This document shows positions 9,921 through 19,128 of a stretch of DNA of 64,000 nt, one piece after another. The DNA comes from Cyclobacterium amurskyense (GTDB lineage: Bacteria > Bacteroidota > Bacteroidia > Cytophagales > Cyclobacteriaceae): positions 4,729,001 through 4,793,000 of the forward strand of contig NZ_CP012040.1 of NCBI RefSeq assembly GCF_001050135.1, written 5' to 3'. A program made the position numbers and the translations under genes. The number at the start of each line of letters is the position of its first letter. The first letter of the stretch is position 1. The notes below the pieces were generated by a model. It was not told the DNA's origin. It saw nothing but the letters and a program-made list of their open reading frames with translations, and made no database searches.

Positions 9921-12900
9921 TTAGAAATTAGCTTGTACACCAAACATAAAAGTTCGCGTTTGTGGATAGGTTGCCCTCTCTTCAAACCCTGGGTCCAGGC
10001 CATTAATATTAACCTCTGGATTTAAACCTGAATAATTTGTAAGTACGAATAAATTTTGTCCAGTCGCATAAACACGAAGCCCTTTTACGTATTTATTTCC
10101 TTTTACATCAAAAGAATAGCCTAATGACAATACATCAAGTTTCAAGAAATCGCCATCTTCAATCCAGTAATCACTCAATTCTTTTTCTCCTTTAATATGC
10201 TTTTGGTCGTCATAGTTTTCAACCAAAACATTTCTAGACTCTAAAGGTATTCCATAGTAGAAATTTGGCATGTTAAATATATCATGTCCTGTCCAAGCTC
10301 TGAAATAAGCGTTTACATCAAATTTACCTATGGTGAATTGATTGTTCCAAGCCAAGATTACTTTTGGAATGGCATTACCAATGAACTTTTTATCCTGATT
10401 GGTTTTAGTTCTTTCAGTTACATCAAATACTTCTCCATCGTCTCCTCTTAACATCCAGTTACCATCATCTGTAAATCCTGCATGTTCCCACACAAAGAAC
10501 CTACCTATAGGTTCACCTGGGAAAAGTCTTACAGCATTACCAGGGCTTCCTGGTGCTGGAAAACCTTTTCTATCCCAAAAAGTCTGATTTCCCCAAAGGC
10601 TTACCAATTCACTTTTATAGGCAGATCCAATCAAAGTAGTTACATAATTGAAATTGGTTTTGTCAATAGCATTCCAGGTGACTTCAGCTTCCCAACCTGT
10701 ATTTCGTAAAATACCTACATTCATAGTGGTTTTGTCGTGAATAGCTGGAGGTTGTGGAACAGAAATATCGTAAATCAAATCATCTACATCTCTTTTGAAG
10801 ATATCAAACCTACCGGAAATGTTTCCTTCAAGAATAGCAAAGTCGATACCGAGGTTGTATTCTTTTTTTGTTTCCCATTTTAGGTCAGTATTTTGGTTAT
10901 GAGAGACCCCGTAGGTTCTTCTCCATTCTCCATTCATTAGCCACCAAGTATCCGGGCCGTACATTCTGGTTGCCACACCCGGTGCGAATCCCTCATTCCC
11001 GGTTTCTCCGAATCCACCTCTAAGTTTTAGATTGGTGAACAAATTTTGGGTTTGCATAAAAGGTTCGTTGTGAATATTCCAACCCAAGGAAAGGGCTGTG
11101 AAATTACCCCATCTATTACCTTTGGCAAATTTTGAAGAACCTTCTCTTCTCAAACTTGCAGTAATCAAATACCTATTGTTCCAGCTGTAATTTACCCTTC
11201 CAAAGAAGGCCATTAACCTTACTCTAGGGTTTTTATAAGAGCCTAATCCAGCCCTACCTTCAGACAAAAACCTACCTGTAGCCAAGTCATGCTCTTCAAT
11301 ACCATCTACTGCAAAATCTGAATTGTTTGCATTAAAACCCTGTCCATTAAATTCCTGGAAACTATAGCCTCCAACAGCATTGATAGTATGTAGGTCATAG
11401 GTTTCGTCGTAAGTGAAGAAAGCTTCCAAGGTATTGTCTTGGAATTCCCCATAACTATGGCTAGCATATCCTGCTACTCCTTCATCCAAGGAAGTCTTAT
11501 GTTGTGCAGATCTCCAGTAGGTTCCGTAGTTACTTCCATTGTTCAATGAATACCTTGCGGTAAGAGAAAGATTGTCAGTGAGGTTAAACAACAAGGAAGT
11601 GGTATTTAATAAATAAGAATATTTCCTTTGGTTTTTCATTAATCTAATATCCGCAACAGGGTTGTACCAGTCATAGCCACCGGTCCATACATTAAGCCCA
11701 TGTGGCATATTAGCATCATAAGGCGTTTCTGTAGGGTTTAGCTGAAGAGCCATCCTGAAAATATCATTGTTTGAAAAATTTGACTGTCTTTCACTATAGG
11801 AAAGGTTATTGGTGATTCTTAAAAAGCCATCAAATAAGGTGAAGTCAGTATTTATCCTGGCTTGTGTGTCGTTTCTATCAGAACCAATGGCCAGGCCGGT
11901 GGCATTATTGTTACTTATGGTAGCACGGATTCTAGCGTTTTCTACACCACCACTAAAGCTTAATACATTTCTATAGCTCATTGGGTTGTTATTGGTTACT
12001 TCATCAAACCAATCGGTATTGTGTCCAATATCATTACCTAAGCCTTCTTCAAGGAAGCGATCTCTTCCCAATGGCTCATTATAACGACGTACTCCTTCCA
12101 CAAATAATTCACCTGTATAACTAACTGTTAATTCGCCGGCTTTAGCAGATTTAGTGGTAATTAAGATAACCCCGCCAGAGGCCCTAGTACCATAGATAGC
12201 CGCACCAGAGGCGTCACGCAATACTTCAATTGAGGCAATATCCTCCTTTACTACTGAGTTGATATTGCCACCCGGAACCCCATCTATTACGATTAGCGGC
12301 CCTTGAGATGCATTCACTGAGTTTACACCACGCAATTGAATGGAAATACCTGCATTGGGATCAGCACCATTGGTGGACTGAATACTTAATCCAGGAACTT
12401 TTCCCTGAATGGCCATTAAAGGAGATACAGTGCCAGCTACAAAATCCTTTTCATCCAATGAGCTGACCGCACTTGTGAGGTTTTCTCTATTGACAGATCC
12501 ATAGCCCACGACCACAACTTCTTCCAATGAAGCTACATCTTCTAGTAGGGTTACATCAATCTTATTTTGGTTTTTGACTACAATTCGCTGGGATTCAAAC
12601 CCTATAAAAGAAAAAATAAGTGTTGAACCTTCTGGAACGGTAATTGAATAATTTCCACTAAGGTCGGTGGCCGTTCCTAGTCCGGTTTCAGGAATGGAAA
12701 TTGTAACACCAGGAATGGGTTCACCGTTTTCATCCGTCACTGTGCCCTGTACAGTCACATCTGCCATACTTGCTAAATTAGTGCTGCTTTTCCTTTCAGA
12801 ACGGATCTTATTATCCATTGATAATAAGTACGAGTTGATAGCTTTTTCAAAGCTTTTTTCTTTCCCCGTATTGTTTTCTGCATGTATATAATCCAAGCTA

Positions 12901-12974
12901 ATAACTTGAATTATTATAGCAATTGAAAACAATCGAATCAAGGGTTTCACATGATTTAATAAAGGTTGTTTCAT
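9921..12974 (-). CDS. SusC/RagA-type TonB-dependent outer-membrane transporter
   Basis: 1017 residues. A signal peptide (about residues 1-32, ending YIHA) is followed by a linker, a carboxypeptidase-D regulatory-like domain (VQGTVTDENGEPIPGVTI, about 72-155), the TonB-box-like EVVVVGYGS, the plug domain (to about 275, with LRGVNSVNASQGPLIVIDG and SIEVLRDASGAAIYGTRASGG) and a 22-strand barrel ending in phenylalanine. It imports oligosaccharides held by SusD using proton-motive force through TonB. It has no N-terminal STN domain, so signalling to an anti-sigma factor is not expected. It is first in a susC-susD operon; no regulator gene lies nearby. Confidence 0.96.
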   Translation of the reverse strand: MKQPLLNHVKPLIRLFSIAIIIQVISLDYIHAENNTGKEKSFEKAINSYLLSMDNKIRSERKSSTNLASMADVTVQGTVTDENGEPIPGVTISIPETGLGTATDLSGNYSITVPEGSTLIFSFIGFESQRIVVKNQNKIDVTLLEDVASLEEVVVVGYGSVNRENLTSAVSSLDEKDFVAGTVSPLMAIQGKVPGLSIQSTNGADPNAGISIQLRGVNSVNASQGPLIVIDGVPGGNINSVVKEDIASIEVLRDASGAAIYGTRASGGVILITTKSAKAGELTVSYTGELFVEGVRRYNEPLGRDRFLEEGLGNDIGHNTDWFDEVTNNNPMSYRNVLSFSGGVENARIRATISNNNATGLAIGSDRNDTQARINTDFTLFDGFLRITNNLSYSERQSNFSNNDIFRMALQLNPTETPYDANMPHGLNVWTGGYDWYNPVADIRLMKNQRKYSYLLNTTSLLFNLTDNLSLTARYSLNNGSNYGTYWRSAQHKTSLDEGVAGYASHSYGEFQDNTLEAFFTYDETYDLHTINAVGGYSFQEFNGQGFNANNSDFAVDGIEEHDLATGRFLSEGRAGLGSYKNPRVRLMAFFGRVNYSWNNRYLITASLRREGSSKFAKGNRWGNFTALSLGWNIHNEPFMQTQNLFTNLKLRGGFGETGNEGFAPGVATRMYGPDTWWLMNGEWRRTYGVSHNQNTDLKWETKKEYNLGIDFAILEGNISGRFDIFKRDVDDLIYDISVPQPPAIHDKTTMNVGILRNTGWEAEVTWNAIDKTNFNYVTTLIGSAYKSELVSLWGNQTFWDRKGFPAPGSPGNAVRLFPGEPIGRFFVWEHAGFTDDGNWMLRGDDGEVFDVTERTKTNQDKKFIGNAIPKVILAWNNQFTIGKFDVNAYFRAWTGHDIFNMPNFYYGIPLESRNVLVENYDDQKHIKGEKELSDYWIEDGDFLKLDVLSLGYSFDVKGNKYVKGLRVYATGQNLFVLTNYSGLNPEVNINGLDPGFEERATYPQTRTFMFGVQANF

Positions 12975-13654
12975 TACTTTGGATTTAGGTTTTTAAAATG
13001 GGATTAATTTGTTAATCATTTGAAATTTAGTGTTCGTAAAATAAATCCTAATGATAGCAAAAACTACAACTAAAAAATAGTATTCAGTAGTTTATTTTTA
13101 GTTTTATTATTACTAAAATTTATTTTTAATTTAAATGAGTTATTATTATAAATAAATTACTGTAATTAATTATAAAAAATATACATATATGTCTTTTTTA
13201 AAAATAATCCCTCTAAATTTGAAATATATGTTTAGTTGAAAATCATATGATTATTTTTAATCTAATAATTGAACCTATAGTATAATAATGTATTATGATA
13301 ATATATGAAAATTTAGGTATTCAAATGTTTTATTATACTTTTAAATGATTATTTTTCTGATTTTCAGAGTTATTTCTATTATTGGCCTTCAGAAGCATAT
13401 TTATTTAGGCTAGATTTTCGAAAAAATGAACAAAATTTATCCTTTCAAAAGAATAGAATTGCGTTTTATAGGCAAATAGGCCGCTTGGGAGTGGAATAAT
13501 TGTTCAATAGAATTTTGTTAAAAAAATAAAATTCAGGTGCTTTTACCCTTATTTCGTAGTGCAACTTGAAAAGTCCATTTTCTCATGCTATTTTGTGTTA
13601 TCAACTGTTTTTATGTAATAGTTGACGATAAACCAAATTAACAAATCCAACCAA
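12975..13654. other. AT-rich divergent regulatory region
   Basis: About 680 bp of very AT-rich DNA between the leftward susC and the rightward propeller gene. It must hold both promoters. Visible structure is limited: the perfect 12-bp palindrome AATCATATGATT at 13241-13252 and other short AT-rich dyads that are expected by chance at this composition. No gene, repeat copy or clear TAnnTTTG box with a correctly spaced TTTG was found. Confidence 0.45.
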
Positions 13655-14902
13655 ATGAAATCCTTAATTTTTATTTTATTGGCATGCAGTATTGCCTTTT
13701 CCTGTGCAGATAGCGAACCAATAGCAGAAAAAAACAACAAAAATACCGTTCTTTTCCCTGAAGTTTCAGCTCCCATTCAATTGGTAGACAATGGAAAAGA
13801 ACACCTTTATGCCAGTTATTATGGTATAAATTCTTTTAGCGCCAATCAAAGGTATGCGACTGTTTTAGAAACGGATATTGTAGATAGGCTCCCAACTGAA
13901 GATGATGAAGCAACATTGGGACTTGTAGATCTTGAAACCATGGATTTCAAGCCACTAACTACGACTCGTGCTTGGAATTTTCAGCAAGGATGTATGGCGC
14001 ATTGGCTGGCTACTTCTCCAGATTCTCTTATTATCTACAATGACCTAAGGGAAGGGGCCTTTGTTTCTGTGATAATGAATGTTCACACGCAAGAAGAAAT
14101 CAAAACCATTCCCCACCCGGTAAGTGCAGTATCTCCTGATGGAACCAAGGCTATTAGTATTAACTTTTCTCGTCTTCGCATTACCAGGAGCGATTATGGT
14201 TATGGTGGAGAAGGGCAGGATAAAAAAGAGGATGTTCAATTCCCCGAAGATGATGGACTATTTCTATTAGACCTAGCCACAGGAGAGGCTGAGCTTATAG
14301 TCTCAATGGCTGATGTCAAGGACTTGGTTCCGGAGATCCCTGAGGATGGGATTGAATATTTTAATCATACCTTGTTTAGTCGAGGAGGTTCTAAAATATT
14401 TTGGCTAGCAAGGGCTATTCCTAATAGGAATACCACATCTTTGATAGTAAACATAGATGGAACGGGTCTTCAAAGGTGTTTTCCAGACGACTGGGCAGGA
14501 TCACATTTTGATTGGCTGAATGATGAAGAATTAATGGTCACTAGTTCCTATGAGGGAAAACAATATTCCCACGTATTGTATACTACAGGAAAGCAGGATT
14601 ATAAAAGGCTTGGAAATGGTCTCCTGGATTTTGATGGACATGGGACTTTCTCACCTGATGAAAAATGGATGGTAACAGATACCTATGCTAGAGAGAACAA
14701 ATTTCGAGAACAGAAAATCTATTTGATGGATATGAAAACCAATGCTGTGAGAACCTTAGGTCAGTTTGTAACTCCTGAATCATTCAGAGGATATTGGCGC
14801 TGTGATATCCATTGTAGGTGGAGTCCAAATGGAGATATGATTGGCTTCAATTCTGTTCATTCCGGATCAAGACAAGCCTACTTACTGAAATTAAAATTCT
14901 AA
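13655..14902 (+). CDS. TolB/PD40-like beta-propeller lipoprotein, oligogalacturonide-lyase-like
   Basis: About 415 residues from ATG 13655, preferred over a TTG at 13622 because it gives a short lipoprotein signal (IAFSC-A, C17). The protein shows repeated PD40-type strands: HPVSAVSPDGTKAISIN, HGTFSPDEKWMVTDTY and CRWSPNGDMIGFNSVH. The order and the conserved HGTFSPD...H-x-RWSPNG pattern resemble the seven-bladed PL22 oligogalacturonate lyases and related exported proteins. True lyase activity is not shown; the required metal-binding histidines cannot be confirmed by eye. It is 58 bp upstream of the sulfatase on the same strand and probably in one operon, fitting breakdown of an acidic glycan. 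Confidence 0.7.
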   Translation: MKSLIFILLACSIAFSCADSEPIAEKNNKNTVLFPEVSAPIQLVDNGKEHLYASYYGINSFSANQRYATVLETDIVDRLPTEDDEATLGLVDLETMDFKPLTTTRAWNFQQGCMAHWLATSPDSLIIYNDLREGAFVSVIMNVHTQEEIKTIPHPVSAVSPDGTKAISINFSRLRITRSDYGYGGEGQDKKEDVQFPEDDGLFLLDLATGEAELIVSMADVKDLVPEIPEDGIEYFNHTLFSRGGSKIFWLARAIPNRNTTSLIVNIDGTGLQRCFPDDWAGSHFDWLNDEELMVTSSYEGKQYSHVLYTTGKQDYKRLGNGLLDFDGHGTFSPDEKWMVTDTYARENKFREQKIYLMDMKTNAVRTLGQFVTPESFRGYWRCDIHCRWSPNGDMIGFNSVHSGSRQAYLLKLKF

Positions 14903-14960
14903 TTGGAAGAAATTGTCAAATAACAATTAACCATTATCCAATTAACCATTAAAAATTACC

Positions 14961-16394
14961 ATGTCCCAAAAGTACCTTTTACTGTTTTTTATAAGTCTTT
15001 GTCTTACTAGCCTTAGCGGAAAAGCCCAACAAGATCGACCCAATATATTGATGATTGCGGTAGATGATTTGAATAATTTTGTAGGAGAAATGGGGCATCC
15101 GGATGCCATTACTCCCAATATGGACAAGCTTATAAAAAGTGGTTTGCTCTTTTCCAATGCCCAATGTCAATCGCCAATGTGCAGTCCATCGCGAACGGCG
15201 ATAATGACAGGTCTCAGGCCTTCCACAACAGGTATCTATGGTTTTATAGATGACAAAAAGATCAAGGAAACCAATGAGGCTACTCGTGAAGCCAAAATGA
15301 TGCATGAGTATTTCAAAGAGCAAGGTTATCATACCATGGGAATAGGTAAAATTTACCACAATCATGCCCCGAAGGACTTATTTGATGAAAGTGGTGGACG
15401 AGCCAAAGGTTTTGGACCCTATGCAAAGCAAAATTTCCATTGGGACAAAGAGAGAACCTCGACAGATTGGGGGCCATTTCCGGAGAAAGACCAACAAATG
15501 CCGGATTACCATACTGCAGAATGGGCAGCAGAAAGGCTCAAAAGAGAATATGATAAACCCTTTTTCCTTTCTGTAGGCTTCTTACGACCGCATGTGCCAT
15601 GGTATGTGCCACAAAGATGGTTTGACCTATATGATACAGCAAAACTTCATCTTCCACCTTATTTGGATACAGATCGGGAGGATTTACCCGAAATAGCTCT
15701 TGCGATTGATGATTTGCCTATGATGCCTACCACCGAATGGGCCATAGCCAATGATCAGTGGAAAAATATCCTTCAAGGTTATTTGGCTAGTGTTTCCTTT
15801 GTAGACCATTATATAGGGGAAGTATTGAATGCTTTGGAGAAAAGCAAGTATGCTGAAAACACCATAATTGTCCTTTGGTCTGACCATGGCTATCGATTGG
15901 GAGAAAAAAATACCTTTGCCAAGGTGGCACTTTGGAACAGTGCAACAGCAGCTCCTCTTGTTTTTGCAGGACCAGGTATTCCGAAAAATAAAAAGGTAGA
16001 TGTGCCTGTGGAATTGTTTTCAATTTACCCTACACTCACCGATCTGGCGAAGCTTCCTTCAGCAGAGAATATAGAAGCAGAAAGTATTTATCCTCTGATA
16101 CTAAATCCTAAGCTAAAATGGGAACAACCTGCTATTGTTACTTGGGCTAGAAACAACCATGCCATCGTTACAAGTGATTATAGGTATATCCATTATGAGG
16201 ATGGTTCAGAGGAATTGTATCGATTAAAGAAGGATCCCAATGAATGGCACAATCTAGCTGAACAAAAGAAGTACCAGGGAGTAAAAGAGAGACTGGCCCA
16301 ATACCTACCTCAAATTAATGTGAAATGGGCTAAGGAATCAAAGTACGATAACAACGAATATTTTATCCAACAAAAGATAAAACAAAGTGAGTAA
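14961..16394 (+). CDS. Exported sulfatase, iduronate-2-sulfatase-like (S1 family)
   Basis: 477 residues. A signal peptide (residues 1-22, ending SGKA) precedes the sulfatase core. The active-site signature is M-CSPSR-TA with C74 as the residue converted to formylglycine. Metal ligands include D35/D36 in MIAVDD, and the second site is LWSDHGYRLGEK near residue 310. The start DRPNILMIAVDDLNN and the motif MTGLRPSTTGIYG are those of iduronate-2-sulfatase-like S1_7 enzymes. It removes sulfate esters from glycans in the periplasm or outside the cell. It needs an anaerobic or aerobic sulfatase-maturating enzyme, not seen in the window. It follows the propeller gene and ends at a strong terminator. 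Confidence 0.93.
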   Translation: MSQKYLLLFFISLCLTSLSGKAQQDRPNILMIAVDDLNNFVGEMGHPDAITPNMDKLIKSGLLFSNAQCQSPMCSPSRTAIMTGLRPSTTGIYGFIDDKKIKETNEATREAKMMHEYFKEQGYHTMGIGKIYHNHAPKDLFDESGGRAKGFGPYAKQNFHWDKERTSTDWGPFPEKDQQMPDYHTAEWAAERLKREYDKPFFLSVGFLRPHVPWYVPQRWFDLYDTAKLHLPPYLDTDREDLPEIALAIDDLPMMPTTEWAIANDQWKNILQGYLASVSFVDHYIGEVLNALEKSKYAENTIIVLWSDHGYRLGEKNTFAKVALWNSATAAPLVFAGPGIPKNKKVDVPVELFSIYPTLTDLAKLPSAENIEAESIYPLILNPKLKWEQPAIVTWARNNHAIVTSDYRYIHYEDGSEELYRLKKDPNEWHNLAEQKKYQGVKERLAQYLPQINVKWAKESKYDNNEYFIQQKIKQSE

Positions 16395-16400
16395 AGCATT

Positions 16401-16443
16401 CAAAATGGGCTGAAAAATGAAATATTTTAGCCCATTTTGTTTT
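16401..16443 (+). terminator. Intrinsic terminator after the sulfatase gene
   Basis: The perfect 11-bp stem CAAAATGGGCT / AGCCCATTTTG (16401-16411 with 16429-16439) is followed by TTTT. It lies 7 bp after the stop codon and directly abuts a copy of the intergenic repeat. Confidence 0.8.
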
Positions 16444-16658
16444 AACCCGGATTATGTAATAGAATTTCTCCGCCCTGACAATGTCAGGGGTGAAGCCTGT
16501 CTCGTGTTTAAGGGAAGTGTTGCAATCGCAAGAAAATCAGGCTGTTTGGAGATTTTAGCATAGCACCGCTATGGTGAAATTGAAAACAGCAACGAAGTGG
16601 CTGATTTTAAAGCGATTTCAGCACGTAATAGAATGTCTATTGCATATTTCGGGTTTAA
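16441..16658 (+). repeat. Intergenic repeat element, copy A (full length)
   Basis: About 218 bp running from TTTAACCCGGATTATG to CATATTTCGGGTTTAA. The ends are imperfect inverted repeats (20 of 25 positions match between AACCCGGATTATGTAATAGA and the reverse complement of the right end). Inside are hairpins CCCTGACA/TGTCAGGG, TTGC/GCAA and CATAGC/GCTATG, plus an outer pair AATCAG...CTGATT. It carries no gene. Confidence 0.85.
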
Positions 16659-16679
16659 GTACTTTATTGATATTCCATT

Positions 16680-16928
16680 ATGCCAGATAAAAACAATCCA
16701 TCTAAAAAAACCGAAATTATTGATGGACTTACCATTAAATACCACGCCAATGGTAAAACGATATGGTCTAAAGGAGAAATAATCAATGGGCAGGCAGAAG
16801 GGTACTGGGAATGGTACCGAATTGACGGAACCATCAAGCGGTCAGGTCATTTCATTAAGGGGGAAGCCGTGGGAGAATGGATTACTTATGATAGCGATGG
16901 CAAGGTTTATAAAGTGACTAAAAGATAA
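16680..16928 (+). CDS. YwqK-family MORN-like small protein
   Basis: 82 residues, starting at ATG 16680, 22 bp after a repeat copy. The sequence has three MORN-type strands with G-x-W/Y-x-x-Y pattern: IKYHANGKTIWSKGE, AEGYWEWYRIDGTIKRSG and AVGEWITYDSDGKVYKV. This matches the small proteins labelled toxin-antitoxin system YwqK family antitoxin, although no partner toxin gene is beside it and the name is largely historical. There is no signal peptide, so it is cytosolic. It may be a stand-alone MORN protein of unknown job. Confidence 0.65.
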   Translation: MPDKNNPSKKTEIIDGLTIKYHANGKTIWSKGEIINGQAEGYWEWYRIDGTIKRSGHFIKGEAVGEWITYDSDGKVYKVTKR

Positions 16929-17293
16929 GGAAAAGGTTCCTGATTTAAAATTGGTCAGCAAGGAATTTGTCATCGGAGGCAAAATAGTATACTTTTAAGC
17001 TATCTGGAATGGGATTGATATTTATTCAGGAGTTTGACTATCCTGTGAATCCAATGTATTGCCAAATAATCTTTATTTATTGGTTGTTCTCCCATTGATG
17101 GAATCAATATTGATTCGATGATTTCATTTACTACGTAGCTGACCCTAAAAGGTCTCAGGCCAGATTATTAGTATAAATTTCAAGGATTCGATATCGGTAT
17201 GGTGCAGCTTTTTTGAGGCCTGACATGTTGTTTCGTATTGGGGATTATAGGGTTGATAAAAGTTTGGAACCCTCCCTTTTTAAACATTAAATT
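16929..17293. other. Noncoding leader region of the BCCT transporter
   Basis: 365 bp without a gene. It contains the perfect 16-bp palindrome GAATCAATATTGATTC (17101-17116) and a distant 7-bp inverted pair TCAGGCC / GGCCTGA (about 17155 and 17217). A palindrome of that size is expected about once by chance in a window this long, so a regulatory role is only possible. Confidence 0.4.
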
Positions 17294-18901
17294 ATGATGA
17301 AAAAACATTTTGACATTCATAAGCCTGTTTTTTGGCCATCTGTCATATTGATTTTTATTTTTATTCTAGTTACCATAATTGTTGGTAAACCCATGGAGTT
17401 GGTTTTCTCCAATATCAAAACTTTCATCACGAATAAAACCGGATGGTTATTTATTATTGCTGTCAATGTTTTTATCGTTTTTTGTTTTTATCTGGGATTC
17501 AGTAAATATGGTACAATAAGGCTAGGAGGTAAGGATGCTGAACCTGAGTTCAGTACAAGTTCTTGGTTTGCCATGCTTTTTAGTGCAGGTATGGGAATAG
17601 GATTGTTGTTTTGGGGAGTGGCAGAGCCGGTAAATCACTATGCCAACCCTCCTTTTGGTCAGCCTTATACTGTTGCGGCAGCAGAAGGAGCCATGAACCT
17701 TACTTTTCTTCATTGGGGGTTTCATGCCTGGGCCATATATGCTGTAGTGGCCCTTTCTTTGGCATTTTTCACCTATAATCGAAAATTACCTTTAACCATT
17801 AGGTCTGTGTTCTACCCCTTGCTTGGTGAAAAAGTGAATGGTTGGATGGGAGATTGTATTGATGTATTGGCAGTACTTGCTACGCTATTTGGATTGGCTA
17901 CGTCTTTGGGCTTGGGTGTCAAGCAGGTCAGTGGAGGGCTTTTCTATTTATTTGGTGTTCCAAATACCATTTTGGTTCAGGTGTTGTTGATTGCCGGAAT
18001 TACTCTAATTGCTACCCTTTCAGTTGTGTCTGGCATTGACAAAGGGGTGAAGTTTCTGAGTGAATGGAATGTAAGGATCGCAGCAATTTTGCTAATATTT
18101 ATAATTATAGTAGGCCCCACCTTGTTTATTTTCCGATCCTTTGTTCAGAATATTGGGAATTATATGGAAAACATTCTACAGGTATCCACCTGGACAGAAG
18201 CCTATAGGGACAATGGCTGGCAAAAAGATTGGACAGTATTTTATTGGGCCTGGTGGATTTCTTGGTCACCTTTTGTAGGAATGTTTATAGCTAGGGTGTC
18301 GAAAGGGAGAACCATAAGGGAATTCATATTTGGCGTATTGTTGGTGCCAACCATCCTTACCTTCTTTTGGTTGACTGCCTTGGGTGGTTCTGCCATACTG
18401 CTGGACATGCAAGAGGGACTAGTTGGCAATACCCATAGTTTAGCCAAAAGTATTGTTGCTGATGAATCCATAGCCTTGTTTGTTTTCCTAGAAAACTTCC
18501 CTTACTCAGGTGTTGGCTCAATCATTGGGATATTATTGGTAACAAGCTTTTTTGTTACCAGTTCAGACTCGGGATCCTTAGTAATAGATAGCATTACGGC
18601 AGGAGGTAAGTTGGATGCACCTGTTGGACAACGCATCTTCTGGGCGACTACAGAAGGTGCAGTGGCAGCTGTTCTATTGATTGGTGGAGGTCTTACAGCT
18701 TTAAAAACAGCCGCGATAACCACCGGACTGCCCTTTTTAATCATTTTGCTTTTTATGTGTTATTCCCTTTTAAAAGGATTGAAAGAAGAATATGCCAGGG
18801 AAAAACATTTGGCTAAAGAAATGGATAGAAAGTTCTATGAGAAAAAATTATCAGATGTGATACTTAAGAAACTTGAAAATGACAATGATTCAGAGGGATA
18901 A
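17294..18901 (+). CDS. BCCT-family betaine/carnitine/choline transporter
   Basis: 535 residues with about 12 membrane segments. The glycine-rich substrate/sodium motif GMGIGLLFWGVAEP lies at residues 99-112, and the family tryptophan motif WTVFYWAWWISWSPFVG near residue 315. Both are diagnostic of BCCT carriers, which take up glycine betaine, choline or related quaternary amines with sodium or protons, often for osmoprotection in salt water. The short charged C-terminus (after about residue 495) may act as an osmosensor as in BetP, but it is much shorter. The start at 17294 leads straight into the N-terminal helix. It stands alone; the substrate is not decided by sequence. Confidence 0.93.
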   Translation: MMKKHFDIHKPVFWPSVILIFIFILVTIIVGKPMELVFSNIKTFITNKTGWLFIIAVNVFIVFCFYLGFSKYGTIRLGGKDAEPEFSTSSWFAMLFSAGMGIGLLFWGVAEPVNHYANPPFGQPYTVAAAEGAMNLTFLHWGFHAWAIYAVVALSLAFFTYNRKLPLTIRSVFYPLLGEKVNGWMGDCIDVLAVLATLFGLATSLGLGVKQVSGGLFYLFGVPNTILVQVLLIAGITLIATLSVVSGIDKGVKFLSEWNVRIAAILLIFIIIVGPTLFIFRSFVQNIGNYMENILQVSTWTEAYRDNGWQKDWTVFYWAWWISWSPFVGMFIARVSKGRTIREFIFGVLLVPTILTFFWLTALGGSAILLDMQEGLVGNTHSLAKSIVADESIALFVFLENFPYSGVGSIIGILLVTSFFVTSSDSGSLVIDSITAGGKLDAPVGQRIFWATTEGAVAAVLLIGGGLTALKTAAITTGLPFLIILLFMCYSLLKGLKEEYAREKHLAKEMDRKFYEKKLSDVILKKLENDNDSEG

Positions 18902-19083
18902 ACCATGGATGGCTAGGAGCCCGTCTTTTGTAAGATAGAATTACTACAAATTAGTCATCTTGTTTCTATTATGGGTTTACTATAGTTACGCTATCTTCCA
19001 ATGTCAATGCTTAATCCTCTCACAGTTAGGCAAAGCAGGCAAAAAGAGGTTTTTCGATTGTTTTTTGGAAAACTGAAGGTTTC

Positions 19084-19111
19084 TTTGGTTACTTTTTATT
19101 TCATACTTTTG
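19084..19111 (+). promoter_or_regulatory. Candidate Bacteroidota promoter for the NYN gene
   Basis: TTTG at 19084-19087 and TACTTTTG at 19104-19111 fit the -33 / -7 elements, though the 16-nt gap is slightly short. The predicted start site lies about 10 nt before the ATG at 19129. Confidence 0.4.
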
Positions 19112-19128
19112 CGCTATATTTAAAGCTT

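Noticed and set aside
16430..16665. Target-site duplication around repeat copies
   Set aside because: Flanks of the copies were compared and no consistent direct repeat was seen; AATCT near copy E recurs after copy D, so it belongs to the element end.
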